A DNA stretch of 9,671 nucleotides, taken from contig CAJKKX010000050.1 in NCBI GenBank assembly GCA_905200565.1, forward strand, positions 1 through 9,671, written 5' to 3'. Below the pieces are notes generated by a model. That model saw only the letters and a program-made list of their open reading frames with translations, searched no databases and was not told where the DNA came from. How positions within the stretch are numbered: position 1 is the stretch's first letter; every line of letters begins with the position of its first letter. The stretch is from an uncultured Lachnospiraceae bacterium (lineage in GTDB: Bacteria > Bacillota_A > Clostridia > Lachnospirales > Lachnospiraceae). Below are positions 1 to 7,023 of this stretch, in pieces. The position numbers and the translations under genes were made by a program.

Positions 1-45
1 ATGAGGATAAAAGTGGGGCGTAAGCCTCACGATATCCGAATTTGG

Positions 46-160
46 GGCAGGATTGAGGAAGCACGAAGTGCGGAGCAATCCGTATGGCATCTTTTGACCT
101 CAATGTAATGATGTTGGCAGGGTTGAGGAAGCGCGAAGTGCGGAGCAATCCGTATGGCAT
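46..160 (+). repeat. two direct copies of a 45-bp hairpin-forming repeat
   Basis: Copies lie at 46-90 and 116-160 (period 70, 25 nt between them) and differ at only two bases, 52/122 and 63/133, both A in copy 1 and G in copy 2. Each copy can fold: an outer 6-bp stem (50-55 with 76-81), a purine-rich internal loop (AGGAA opposite GGAG), and an inner 4-bp stem (61-64 with 68-71) closed by a GAA loop. Both differences turn an A-U pair into a G-U pair, so the fold survives only if the + strand is transcribed. The GAGGATAAA flank after copy 2 (172-180) also occurs at 3-11, so the window may begin inside the tail of another unit. I infer a dispersed intergenic repeat; its function is unknown. Confidence 0.8.
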
Positions 161-204
161 TCTGAAATGACGAGGATAAATGGGACGATAAGGAGGACAA
201 ATCC

Positions 205-414
205 ATGACAAAAGTAACAAAGGATATGATTATCGGCGATCTGCTGAGAATGGACCCGGAGATGGCAGGCGTTTTGGTAGCGGGCGGTATGCACTGTGTG
301 GGATGCCCTTCCGCACAGGCGGAGAGTCTGGAAGAGGCTGCAATCGTACACGGGATTGACCCGGACGTGCTGGTAGCCAGAGTAAACGCTTTTGTGGAAA
401 GTAAACAGGCATAA
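205..414 (+). CDS. DUF1858 domain protein (small CxxC redox-type protein)
   Basis: A 69-residue protein that matches the DUF1858 family (also described as hybrid-cluster-protein-associated disulfide domain): a hydrophobic start ([14 protein letters not shown]), then a glycine-rich turn leading to the C31-V-G-C34-P motif, then a helical acidic tail. The CxxC pair suggests a redox-active or metal-binding site, but the physiological role of the family is not established. It is cytoplasmic, with no signal peptide. The start is well set: AAGGAGG at 190-196 lies 8 nt before the ATG. The gene stands alone between the repeat region and a strong terminator. No convincing sigma-A promoter is visible in 1-204, so it may be read from upstream of the window. 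Confidence 0.9.
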   Translation: MTKVTKDMIIGDLLRMDPEMAGVLVAGGMHCVGCPSAQAESLEEAAIVHGIDPDVLVARVNAFVESKQA

Positions 415-419
415 AGAAG

Positions 420-450
420 CGCCCCGCAGACTGCGGGGCGTTCGTATTTT
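420..450. terminator. GC-rich terminator shared by DUF1858 gene and mecA
   Basis: CGCCCCGCA (420-428) pairs perfectly with TGCGGGGCG (432-440) around a 3-nt loop and is followed by TTCGTATTTT on the + strand. On the - strand the hairpin is followed by CTTCTTTATG, a weaker U-rich tract. The hairpin sits 5 nt after the DUF1858 stop and just beyond the mecA stop, so it probably ends both convergent transcripts, more strongly on the + strand. Confidence 0.85.
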
Positions 451-1204
451 ACTGTGAAAGGCCGGATAGCTTCTGAATCGCTTTTTGGGATACCAGACAT
501 TCCATGTGCTCGGCATAAAAGGCGTCCATTCCGGATGAAAACTTGAATCCTCTGCCGTATTCTGAGAGGATATTGCAGATTTTATTGAATTCTTCCGGGC
601 TGTGGTCAGATTTGCTGATCAACAGGTGGTATTCTTTTGAACCGGCGTCTTTGTAAAGGGAATTCTCTCCGTGATAGATGGGGCCAAGAATTCCTGCGGC
701 CAGGATTACCGTGTCCAGGCGGTCAAATTTATAAAGCCTCGTCAGATTGACCGGCGCTTTTGCGGCGTCTTCGGGCGAGGGCTTTGCAGGAGCCTGTTTT
801 TCCACAGCCTGTTTGTGCGCTTCCCGAATCTTGTTAAAGAGTCCAAGAATATCATCGGCGCCCTCGATCGGGGAAGATATGGGAGAATTGCTGTGCTTTG
901 CGCCATTTTTGCCCGTAAAAGGTGCAAACTTGGCAAACCGGGTATCCAGTTCTTCAGGATCTTCCACTTTGGTAATGATCAGAACCAGTGATTCAGAAGG
1001 AAGTGGAATAGCCTCGATCATCAGCGGAATATCGTTGGCTTCAAAGCCGAATTCATAGGCAGCCTGCTGCATCATATCTCGAAAAAGAGATTTTGCTTTT
1101 TCCGTCCCGTAGGCAAGCTCGCTGATCTTCAGATGGCGGGTTGCGAGATCTTCTTTTGTGAGCGTACAGCGTATCTGGTTATCGCTGATTTTTTCTATCT
1201 TCAT
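449..1204 (-). CDS. mecA: adaptor protein MecA
   Basis: A 251-residue protein with the hallmark MecA N-terminus: MKIEKISDNQIRCTLTKEDL, then ELAYGTEKAKSLFRDMMQQA and YEFGFEANDIPLMIEAIPL, followed by VLIITKVEDPEELDTRF. In Bacillus MecA the N-terminal part binds substrates (ComK, ComS) and the C-terminal domain binds and activates ClpC for ClpCP proteolysis. Here the N-terminal domain covers about residues 1-92, an Ala/Pro/Lys-rich linker about 93-150, and the C-terminal domain about 151-251 (starting NLTRLYKFDRLDTV). The linker is longer than in the 218-residue Bacillus subtilis protein. The ATG is preceded by a modest AGGATG about 12 nt upstream, but the conserved first residues leave little doubt about the start. 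It is monocistronic, with its own promoter and a shared terminator. Which substrates it serves here is unknown. Confidence 0.95.
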   Translation of the reverse strand: MKIEKISDNQIRCTLTKEDLATRHLKISELAYGTEKAKSLFRDMMQQAAYEFGFEANDIPLMIEAIPLPSESLVLIITKVEDPEELDTRFAKFAPFTGKNGAKHSNSPISSPIEGADDILGLFNKIREAHKQAVEKQAPAKPSPEDAAKAPVNLTRLYKFDRLDTVILAAGILGPIYHGENSLYKDAGSKEYHLLISKSDHSPEEFNKICNILSEYGRGFKFSSGMDAFYAEHMECLVSQKAIQKLSGLSQ

Positions 1205-1254
1205 ATCGTCTAATCACATCCTATCTCTCTACCATATTTCCGGAGTTTACGTCT

Positions 1255-1283
1255 AGTATAAACAATCAGGAGCCGTATGTCAA
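1255..1283 (-). promoter_or_regulatory. sigma-A promoter of mecA
   Basis: On the - strand, TTGACA (1283-1278), a 17-nt spacer and TATACT (1260-1255) form a near-consensus promoter. The predicted start is near 1248, giving a leader of about 44 nt before the mecA ATG. The -35 box touches the U-tract of the terminator of the preceding lipoprotein gene, so mecA transcription should be independent of it. Confidence 0.85.
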
Positions 1284-1323
1284 ATAATAAAAAAAGAACT
1301 TCCGTTTTCACAGAAGTTCTTTT
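1284..1323 (-). terminator. terminator of the lipoprotein gene
   Basis: On the - strand, AAAAGAACTTC (1323-1313) pairs with GAAGTTCTTTT (1302-1292) around a 10-nt loop and runs into a 7-U tract (1295-1289), then AUUAUUUG. This is a standard intrinsic terminator 18 nt past the lipoprotein stop codon at 1341. Confidence 0.88.
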
Positions 1324-1340
1324 CTGGGTTAAAAGATAAC

Positions 1341-1977
1341 CTAATTAAGTGCGGACTGGTCAATCAGAAGCTGGCCGATTTTCTCACCGGTGGCAGAATC
1401 GTCTTTGATCTCGTAGACATTTCCGTTTTTCTCCAGATGCACCGTTACGGTTTCCGGTGTTCCATAAGTAATGGAATCCAGCTTTTCGGTCATTTTGTCA
1501 GCCATCTTTGTAAACAGCCAGTCATAAATTTCATCTGTCGTGATTTCGTTTGAAGACACCGCATCCATCGCTTCATTCTGAAGCTCTTCCATCATGCCGT
1601 CATAAACTCCCTGAATCGGTTCGATCTCCACGTCAACGTCAAAACCGCCATCGACTTCTACAGCGTCATGCACGGTATATTTTGCTTTTGCCAGAAGAGC
1701 AATGAAAGCGTCCGTGACCTTGTTCTGCACTTCTTCAGAAGCGCCGAAATTCTCAAGCATGGATGCCATTTCGTCAAGCATCTTCTGATAGTCTCCTTTT
1801 GCCTCCTCCTCGGACTGGTCGGTAAGCTTCATGTAGTCGGAGACGTCGCCCTGTGTGATCATTTTCATGAAAGAGTTTACATAGCCGGTTGCGTCGAATT
1901 TTTTTTCCGCAGCCGCCTGTCAGGAGCATTGCAGATACCAGCAATGCCGTGGTTAAGAGTTTGATGATCTTCTTCAT
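1341..1977 (-). pseudogene. lipoprotein gene split by a +1 frameshift in an A8 run
   Basis: The N-terminal frame starts at ATG 1977 (AGGGGG at 1990-1985, 7-nt spacing) and encodes a lipoprotein signal: MKKIIKLLTTALLVSAMLL, then TGGC with the lipid-bearing Cys at residue 23, then GKK. A run of eight A (1906-1899 on the - strand) then throws it into a frame that ends after 67 residues at 1774. With seven A the reading becomes CGKKFDATGYVNSF and joins exactly to the downstream open frame, giving a 211-residue acidic, mostly helical lipoprotein ending LLIDQSALN at 1341. The downstream frame alone could start only at ATG 1868 (175 residues), without a secretion signal. The CGKKFDA-x-GYV start resembles uncharacterised clostridial lipoproteins (DUF5105-like, from memory). 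Promoter, ribosome site and terminator are all intact, so sequencing error, recent mutation or slippage switching are all possible. Confidence 0.85.
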
Positions 1978-2011
1978 GTTTTTTCCCCCTGTATTTTATT
2001 TTTATGTTTCT

Positions 2012-2041
2012 ATTATATATATCTTTTTTCAGGTTTGGCAA
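2012..2041 (-). promoter_or_regulatory. sigma-A promoter of the lipoprotein gene
   Basis: On the - strand, TTGCCA (2041-2036), an 18-nt spacer and a perfect TATAAT (2017-2012). The predicted start near 2005 gives a leader of about 28 nt. It diverges from the tad promoter across a 67-nt gap. Confidence 0.7.
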
Positions 2042-2064
2042 GCATAATTTCAAAAATCTCCAGG

Positions 2065-2080
2065 TTTCGACTTTTCGAAA
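2065..2080. promoter_or_regulatory. inverted repeat between divergent promoters (candidate operator)
   Basis: TTTCGA (2065-2070) and TCGAAA (2075-2080) form a perfect 6-bp dyad with a 4-nt centre. It lies about midway between the divergent lipoprotein -35 (2036-2041) and tad -35 (2109-2114). A spare TATAAT at 2085-2090 directly follows it but has no matching -35. A repressor or activator site is possible by position only; a 6-bp dyad in AT-rich DNA can arise by chance. Confidence 0.3.
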
Positions 2081-2108
2081 TAAATATAATTTGTATCATC
2101 ACATACTA

Positions 2109-2137
2109 TTGACAAATAGAAACTTAAGGATTATAAT
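2109..2137 (+). promoter_or_regulatory. perfect-consensus sigma-A promoter of the tad operon
   Basis: TTGACA (2109-2114), a 17-nt spacer and TATAAT (2132-2137) match the sigma-A consensus exactly. The expected start is near 2144, so the leader would be about 13 nt and would begin at the ribosome binding site AAGGCGGTG (2144-2152) of the first tad gene. No terminator or second promoter is apparent in the operon to the right edge. Confidence 0.85.
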
Positions 2138-2156
2138 ACGAAAAAGGCGGTGAAAA

Positions 2157-2660
2157 ATGAAAGAATTGTTTTTATTGGCCATTACAGGGCTGGCGGCCAT
2201 ACGGGATTTCAGGTCGGGGAAGATTCCTAATCTGCTGCTTGCGGCCGGAATGGGAATTGCGTGCTGGTTCTGGCTTACAGAAGCCGGGGCGAAAGGGGTT
2301 TGGATATTTTTCACAGGCAGTACGGTTCCTCTTTTGCTGCTGGCAGTACTTTTCTGGTTTCGCATGATTGGGGCGGGTGACGTTAAGCTGTTCTGTGTGA
2401 CGGGAGGATTTCTTGGGACACAGCGGGTGTTATCCTGCATGGCAGTATCTTTTCTGATGGGAGCGGTCATCTCCCTCATTTTACTTATCAAGCGGCGCAG
2501 TTTCAAAAAGCGCCTTCTGTATTTCTTTGCCTATATCGGCAGATTTTATCAAACAGGCGAGTGGGTTCCATATAGGAATGAGAGGAGTCGGGAAGCTGAG
2601 TTTTGTTTTGCGGTTCCTGTATTTTTCAGTGTGTTGTTTCACATAGGAGGGATTTATTGA
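2157..2660 (+). CDS. tadV: A24 prepilin peptidase, TadV/CpaA-like
   Basis: A 167-residue polytopic membrane aspartyl peptidase of the A24 family, without the N-methylase domain of long PilD enzymes. The two catalytic Asp motifs are present: D17 in IRDFRSGKIPN (residues 15-25) and D75 in GAGDVK (72-77). Hydrophobic segments lie at about 2-14, 26-42, 47-68, 78-115 (two passes) and 152-165. It would cut the leader peptides of the Flp pilin and the TadE-like pseudopilin on the cytoplasmic face. Translation starts at ATG 2157 behind AAGGCGGTG. It is the first gene of the operon; its stop codon overlaps the next start as TTGA. A second enzyme of the same family begins at the right edge. Confidence 0.92.
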   Translation: MKELFLLAITGLAAIRDFRSGKIPNLLLAAGMGIACWFWLTEAGAKGVWIFFTGSTVPLLLLAVLFWFRMIGAGDVKLFCVTGGFLGTQRVLSCMAVSFLMGAVISLILLIKRRSFKKRLLYFFAYIGRFYQTGEWVPYRNERSREAEFCFAVPVFFSVLFHIGGIY

Positions 2661-3670
2661 AAAAGGACATTTTTGCAGTCTGTGACCCGGAGTCATCCTA
2701 CGCACTTCGGCTGACGGCGTATTTGCAGGAGAAACAGGGGGCTGTCTTTGAGGTTCTCGCATTTACCAGTGAGAAGAGTCTCTGCGCATTTGCCAGGGAG
2801 CATGAGATTTCTCTTCTTCTGCTTTCTGCACAGGTATCGCATGAAGAAGTAAGCAGGTGCCAGGTTGGAAAAATCCTGCTTCTTTCGGAAGGGGAAATGA
2901 CAGAAGAAGAGGATACGCTTCCCTGTGTTTTTAAATATCAGGCGGCCGATCGCCTGATTTCTGAGGTGATGAAGCATTATGGCGCGGAAAAGCGGGCGGT
3001 TCCTCAGGCATTTTTGAAGCGGGATCTGCGTCAGATTGCCATCTATTCCCCGGCAGAGCGGGAAGGAAAGACTGCCTTTGCCCTGGCTCTGGGGCAGGCG
3101 CTGGCCAGGGACAGGAGGGCGCTGTATCTGAATATGGAAGGATGTTCCGGGCTGCCCTTTCTTTTACGGAAAGAGCCGGAAGCAGATTTCGCAGACCTGA
3201 TGTATTTCGTAAAACAGAAAGAGGGAAGTTTCACATACCGCATACAGGGAATCGTACAGAGCGTGGGAGAGCTGGATTATATACCGCCGTTCCCGACGCC
3301 GATGGATGTTCGGGGCGTGACGGTACAGGAATGGATGACGCTGCTGGAAGAGATCAGCCGGCACAGCGTGTATGACAGAATCCTTTTGCAGCTTGATGAA
3401 ACGGCGGATGGTTTTCTGGATATTTTGAAGAGCTGCGATACGATCTATATGCCGGTATGGAAAGACGCCGTTTCAAAAGCAAAGCTTCTCCAGTATAAAA
3501 AGATGCTGAAACTGGCGGGGTATGAAGAGCTGATGGAAAAAACAAAGGAGCGGAGCCTTCGGGACCCGGGGGAGCCGATAAAAGGGGAATATGCGGGAGA
3601 GCAGCTTTTGTGGGGGGAGTACGGAGCATTTGTGAGGAAGCTGGTTCGGGAGGAGAGGGAGCATGTGTGA
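2657..3670 (+). CDS. tadZ: TadZ/CpaE-like pilus localisation ATPase-fold protein
   Basis: I place the start at TTG 2657, not the earlier ATG 2603 inside the upstream gene, because AGGAGG (2645-2650) lies 6 nt before it and TTGA overlaps the upstream stop; the product is 337 residues. Residues about 3-108 look like the atypical receiver domain of CpaE/TadZ (DIFAVCDPESSY start). Residues 125-300 look like a ParA/MinD-type fold: IAIYSPAEREGKTAFALALG carries the phosphate loop (131-139), and RILLQLDE (241-248) fits the Walker B strand. The first Lys of the deviant Walker A (KGGxGKT) is replaced by Ala, while the G-K-T end remains, so ATP hydrolysis may be weakened. TadZ proteins set the polar or focal site of Tad pilus assembly. 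Placement between tadV and cpaF supports the call, though sequence resemblance outside the loop is loose. Confidence 0.82.
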   Translation: MKKDIFAVCDPESSYALRLTAYLQEKQGAVFEVLAFTSEKSLCAFAREHEISLLLLSAQVSHEEVSRCQVGKILLLSEGEMTEEEDTLPCVFKYQAADRLISEVMKHYGAEKRAVPQAFLKRDLRQIAIYSPAEREGKTAFALALGQALARDRRALYLNMEGCSGLPFLLRKEPEADFADLMYFVKQKEGSFTYRIQGIVQSVGELDYIPPFPTPMDVRGVTVQEWMTLLEEISRHSVYDRILLQLDETADGFLDILKSCDTIYMPVWKDAVSKAKLLQYKKMLKLAGYEELMEKTKERSLRDPGEPIKGEYAGEQLLWGEYGAFVRKLVREEREHV

Positions 3671-4895
3671 AACAGAAAGGCGGATGCAGGAGCTGAAAGA
3701 GGAGATTCTAAAGCAGATCGAGGGAGAGGAGGATGTGGAAGAGGAAAGGATTCTGGAAATCATTGACGAAAGGATTCTCCGGGAGGGAAAAGAAGTCTAC
3801 ATGAGCCTGCATATGAAGCAGCAGATGAGAAAAGAACTGTTTAACAGCATACGGAAGCTGGATCTTTTGCAGGAGCTTTTGGATGATGATACGGTAACAG
3901 AGATCATGGTAAATGGCACGGAGGGAATCTTTATCGAGCGTCAGGGCAGAATCAGGCGGTGGGAAAAGCAGTTTACCAGGACGAAAGACCTGGAAAGGCT
4001 GGTACAGCAGATCGCGGCAGGCTGCAATCGAATCGTAAACGAGGCCGTTCCGATTGTGGACGCCAGACTGAAAGGAGGAGCCAGAGTCAATATTGTCCTG
4101 TATCCGGCGGCGCTCAACGGGCCGATCATTACCATCCGGCGTTTTCCGGAATGTCCGGTGACGATGGAGCAGCTTATAGCGTGGGAAACCGTGACAGAAG
4201 AAGCGGCGGAATTTCTCAGAAAGCTGGTCAGGGCAGGATACAATATTTTTATCAGCGGGGGGACAGGCTCCGGAAAAACAACGTTTTTAAACGCCCTTTC
4301 CGATTCTATTCCGAAGGAGGAGCGCATCGTCACCATTGAGGATAATGCAGAGCTTCAGATTCAGGGAGCGGAAAATCTGGTGCGCCTGGAGGCAAGAAAA
4401 GGAAACACGGAAGGAAAGCATGAAATCACGATCCGGGAACTGATTCGGGCGAGCCTGCGGATGCGTCCGGACAGAATCATCGTGGGAGAGGTGCGGGGCG
4501 AGGAGGCGATTGACATGCTGCAATCCCTGAATACGGGTCATGACGGCTCTCTGAGCACGGGACATGGGAACAGTCCGGAGGATATGCTGTCGCGGCTGGA
4601 GACGATGGTTCTGATGGGAATCGAGCTCCCGGTCTCTTCCATACGACGGCAGATCGCTTCCGGTATCGACATTATGGTTCATCTGGGAAGGCTGAGGGAT
4701 AAAAGCAGAAAGGTGCTGGAGATCGCAGAGCTTACAGGCTATCGGCAGGAGACAGGTGAGATTCTCATCAACAGGCTTTACGAGTTTCGGGAATCCGGGG
4801 AAAGGGGAGGACAGAAGGTAGAGGGAAGGCTGGAAAAGTGTGGCAGTCTGAAAGGAAAGCAGAAGCTTTTGCGGGCAGGAATTTGCGAATGGTAA
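3663..4895 (+). CDS. cpaF: CpaF/TadA-family secretion motor ATPase
   Basis: A 410-residue hexameric GspE/VirB11-superfamily ATPase that powers Tad pilus extension. Motifs in order: [20 protein letters not shown] (66-85, typical CpaF N-domain), RFP of the linker (140-142), Walker [10 protein letters not shown] (199-207), Asp box TIEDNAELQ (224-232), Walker [12 protein letters not shown] (271-281) and His box [15 protein letters not shown] (291-305). All catalytic elements are intact. The first 45 residues are a charged helical extension, and the last ~35 (from about 375) are a basic variable tail. ATG 3663 lies 7 nt after AGGAG (3651-3655) and overlaps the tadZ stop by 8 nt, indicating coupled translation. 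It is cytoplasmic and should dock on TadB/TadC. Confidence 0.96.
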   Translation: MCETERRMQELKEEILKQIEGEEDVEEERILEIIDERILREGKEVYMSLHMKQQMRKELFNSIRKLDLLQELLDDDTVTEIMVNGTEGIFIERQGRIRRWEKQFTRTKDLERLVQQIAAGCNRIVNEAVPIVDARLKGGARVNIVLYPAALNGPIITIRRFPECPVTMEQLIAWETVTEEAAEFLRKLVRAGYNIFISGGTGSGKTTFLNALSDSIPKEERIVTIEDNAELQIQGAENLVRLEARKGNTEGKHEITIRELIRASLRMRPDRIIVGEVRGEEAIDMLQSLNTGHDGSLSTGHGNSPEDMLSRLETMVLMGIELPVSSIRRQIASGIDIMVHLGRLRDKSRKVLEIAELTGYRQETGEILINRLYEFRESGERGGQKVEGRLEKCGSLKGKQKLLRAGICEW

Positions 4896-4908
4896 GGAGA
4901 AGAAAGAG

Positions 4909-5643
4909 ATGGATTACAGGAGATACCAGTTTACCTGGGGAGAGCTGGCGAAGCACAGTCTGGAATATTTTTTGCTTGATGGGGCGGTCAGTCTTTTGTT
5001 TTACCGTTCCTGGGCTGCTTTTGTGATTTTTTCGCCGGGGCTGCTTTTGTTTCTCCGGATGAAAAGAGAGGAAGTGAAGAAAAAAAGGATACGGGAGCTT
5101 GAAAGGCAGTTTTTAACCTGCATAGAGGCAGTATCGAATGCCCTGGCAGCCGGGTATTCTGTAGAAAACGCTTTTGGGGAGGCGAAAAGGGAAGTGGGAA
5201 GGGTCTATGAAGGCAGCCTGATGGAAAAGGAGCTTTCTGTACTTGTGACGCAGCTTTCTTTGAACCGTACTTTGGAGGAGCTTCTTCTGGACTTGGCAAA
5301 AAGGAGCGGGGCGGAGGGAATCAGGAGCTTTGCGGAGGTGTTTGCAGCGGCGAAAAAGAGCGGAGGGAATCTGATTGCCATTATCCGGAATACAGCGGCC
5401 TCGATTCGGCAGAGGGAGGAGACGCAGGAGGAAATTTGGGTGTGCATCGCCGCAAAGAAGCTGGAGCAGAAAGTCATGAGCGGGGTTCCCCTTTTGATGC
5501 TCGCCTATGTAAGCGTGGCGTCTCCGGGGTTTCTGGACGTCATGTATCATAATGCGATGGGAATTATCGTTATGAGTATCTGCCTGTTCGTCTATGTTCT
5601 GGCATGGATACTCGGAAAACATATCGTAGAAATCGAGGTGTAG
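4909..5643 (+). CDS. tadB: TadB-like type II secretion F-family membrane protein
   Basis: A 244-residue inner platform protein. A hydrophobic N-terminal segment (about 20-49), a basic stretch (KREEVKKKRIRELERQ), then a cytoplasmic T2SSF helical domain at about 64-200 containing NALAAGYSVENAF and GAEGIRSFAEVFAAAKKSGG, which is the usual second-half signature of the family, and two C-terminal membrane segments (about 190-206 and 217-235). TadB and TadC together form the base on which CpaF acts. ATG 4909 has AAGGAG at 4894-4899 and starts 13 nt after the cpaF stop. The protein is at the short end for TadB (often near 300 residues), mostly because the N-terminal membrane part is compact. Confidence 0.88.
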   Translation: MDYRRYQFTWGELAKHSLEYFLLDGAVSLLFYRSWAAFVIFSPGLLLFLRMKREEVKKKRIRELERQFLTCIEAVSNALAAGYSVENAFGEAKREVGRVYEGSLMEKELSVLVTQLSLNRTLEELLLDLAKRSGAEGIRSFAEVFAAAKKSGGNLIAIIRNTAASIRQREETQEEIWVCIAAKKLEQKVMSGVPLLMLAYVSVASPGFLDVMYHNAMGIIVMSICLFVYVLAWILGKHIVEIEV

Positions 5644-5645
5644 GG

Positions 5646-7001
5646 ATGAAGCGAATTGTGCAGCCCTTTTATAAAATGAGCCTGTGGATTCTTGACAGAA
5701 TACCGGAGGGCTTCTGGAAGGGAAAAAAGCGGGTCGCAGAGGAAAGGCTTCGGGTTTTGTATCCGGGGAAAAAGCCGGATGTCAAAAGCTATTATGCCGG
5801 GCGGATCGCCGGGGTATTTGCGGCTTTGTTCTGGGGAATGGGGCTGGTTTTTCTGACAGAATGCGCCGTGGGAGGAAAAAAGAGCGCCATATCCGATATG
5901 CGGCTGTCCAGACCTTCCTATGGGGAGGGGGAGAGAGAAACCGAGCTGGAAGCATTTCTGGAGGGGGAGACGGAAGGGATACGGGTGCCGGTGCAGATTC
6001 AGGAGCAGCGCTATACGGCGGAAGAGATTCAGAAGATTTTTTCGGCGCTTACCGGGGAGCTGGAGGAGCAGATTTCCGGAGAAAATGAAAGCCTGAAGGA
6101 AGTGCGAAGCGATCTCTTCCTGCCATCTGCCATGCAAAATGGAGCCGTGAGCATTACATGGAACATCCAGCCTTCCGATCTGATCGATACGCAGGGGAAG
6201 CTTTTAAGAGAGCCTGCGGAGGAAGGGGAGCTGGCAGAGCTGCGGGCGGTTCTGGAATATGGGGAGCTGGAGGCGGAATACATCTGCTATGCGCAGGTAT
6301 ACCCTCCGGTGAGAACAGAGAGGGAAAGAGTGGCGAAGCATCTGGAAAGAGAAGTCGAAGAAGCGGATGATATGGGAAAATATACGGATACGCTGGCGCT
6401 TCCGGGGGAGATCGACGGAAGAAAAGTATCCTGGAGCGGGCAGGAGGAACCGATAGGGGCTCCCCTCATGCTGCTGGCGTTTACAGCGGCGGCGCTGGTC
6501 TGGATGAGCGGGGAGAAGAAGCTGGAAAAAAAGGAGAGAGAACGCAGGCGGCAGCTCATCCTGGACTATCCGGAACTTCTTTTTCAGATGGCGATGCTTC
6601 TGGGCGCAGGACTGACGCTGAAAAGCACTTTTGTAAAGATTGCCTCAGATTATCGAAAGCAGAGGAGAAAGCAGCCCCGCTATGTGTATGAGGAGATGCT
6701 GTTTGCCTGCCGTGAAATGGAAAATGGCGTCGGGGAAGCCTGGGCGTATGAAAATTTTGGAAGGCGGTGCGGCGAGGCGGAGTATATCAAGCTGGGAGCC
6801 GTTCTGTCCAGAAATCTGAAAAAAGGAACGCAGGGGCTTTTGGAATTTCTGGAGGGGGAAGCACAGGCCGGACTGGAACAGCGAAGGAATACCGCAAGGA
6901 GACTGGGGGAGGAAGCAGGGACGAAGCTTCTGCTTCCGATGATGCTGATGCTGGTTCTGACGCTTGCCATATTGGTCATTCCGGCGGTGGCAAGTTTTTG
7001 A
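5646..7001 (+). CDS. tadC: TadC-like platform protein with a large extracytoplasmic domain
   Basis: The ATG at 5646 is preferred over one at 5604 inside tadB because GAGGTG (5635-5640) lies 5 nt upstream; the product is 451 residues. Membrane segment 1 is at about 50-72, segment 2 at about 271-287 and segment 3 at about 428-450. The F-family domain sits at about 300-420 (DYPELLFQMAMLLGAGLTL, then GRRCGEAEYIKLGAVLSRNL), as expected for TadC. Between segments 1 and 2 lie about 195 charged residues that should face outside. They hold a helical part (about 103-140) and a part near 160-220 with alternating hydrophobic residues (ITWNIQPSDLI, AEYICYAQVYPP). Standard TadC proteins are about 300 residues and lack this insert. 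Its role is unknown; contact with the pilin, the pseudopilins or the wall is plausible from location. Confidence 0.85.
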   Translation: MKRIVQPFYKMSLWILDRIPEGFWKGKKRVAEERLRVLYPGKKPDVKSYYAGRIAGVFAALFWGMGLVFLTECAVGGKKSAISDMRLSRPSYGEGERETELEAFLEGETEGIRVPVQIQEQRYTAEEIQKIFSALTGELEEQISGENESLKEVRSDLFLPSAMQNGAVSITWNIQPSDLIDTQGKLLREPAEEGELAELRAVLEYGELEAEYICYAQVYPPVRTERERVAKHLEREVEEADDMGKYTDTLALPGEIDGRKVSWSGQEEPIGAPLMLLAFTAAALVWMSGEKKLEKKERERRRQLILDYPELLFQMAMLLGAGLTLKSTFVKIASDYRKQRRKQPRYVYEEMLFACREMENGVGEAWAYENFGRRCGEAEYIKLGAVLSRNLKKGTQGLLEFLEGEAQAGLEQRRNTARRLGEEAGTKLLLPMMLMLVLTLAILVIPAVASF

Positions 7002-7023
7002 TGGTGGAAAGGAGGTGACAGGG

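Noticed and set aside
94..116. TTGACC at 94-99 as a promoter for the DUF1858 gene
   Set aside because: No acceptable -10 hexamer lies 16-18 nt downstream.
46..160. CRISPR-like arrangement of two 45-bp repeats with a 25-bp spacer
   Set aside because: Only two copies, a long repeat, a short spacer, and no cas genes in the window; the repeat folds as an RNA hairpin typical of intergenic repeat families.
27..516. Two overlapping - strand open frames across the repeat region and the DUF1858 gene
   Set aside because: They share a peptide only because both DNA repeat copies are translated, they run antisense through a real gene, and they lack ribosome binding sites.
449..1204. Functional link between MecA (competence regulator in Bacillus) and the pilus operon
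   Set aside because: mecA is on the other strand with its own promoter and terminator and is separated by the lipoprotein gene; adjacency alone does not support a link.
2099..2506. 135-residue - strand open frame opposite the first prepilin peptidase
   Set aside because: No ribosome binding site or recognisable domain; the + strand gene has both catalytic motifs.
2603..2656. ATG 2603 as the start of the TadZ-like gene
   Set aside because: It would lie 54 nt inside the upstream gene with no ribosome binding site and add a Cys-rich lead unlike the family; TTG 2657 has AGGAGG at ideal distance.
5592..6137. 181-residue - strand open frame opposite tadC
   Set aside because: Composition is that of an antisense shadow (rich in His, Pro, Arg, Leu), without a start signal or known domain.
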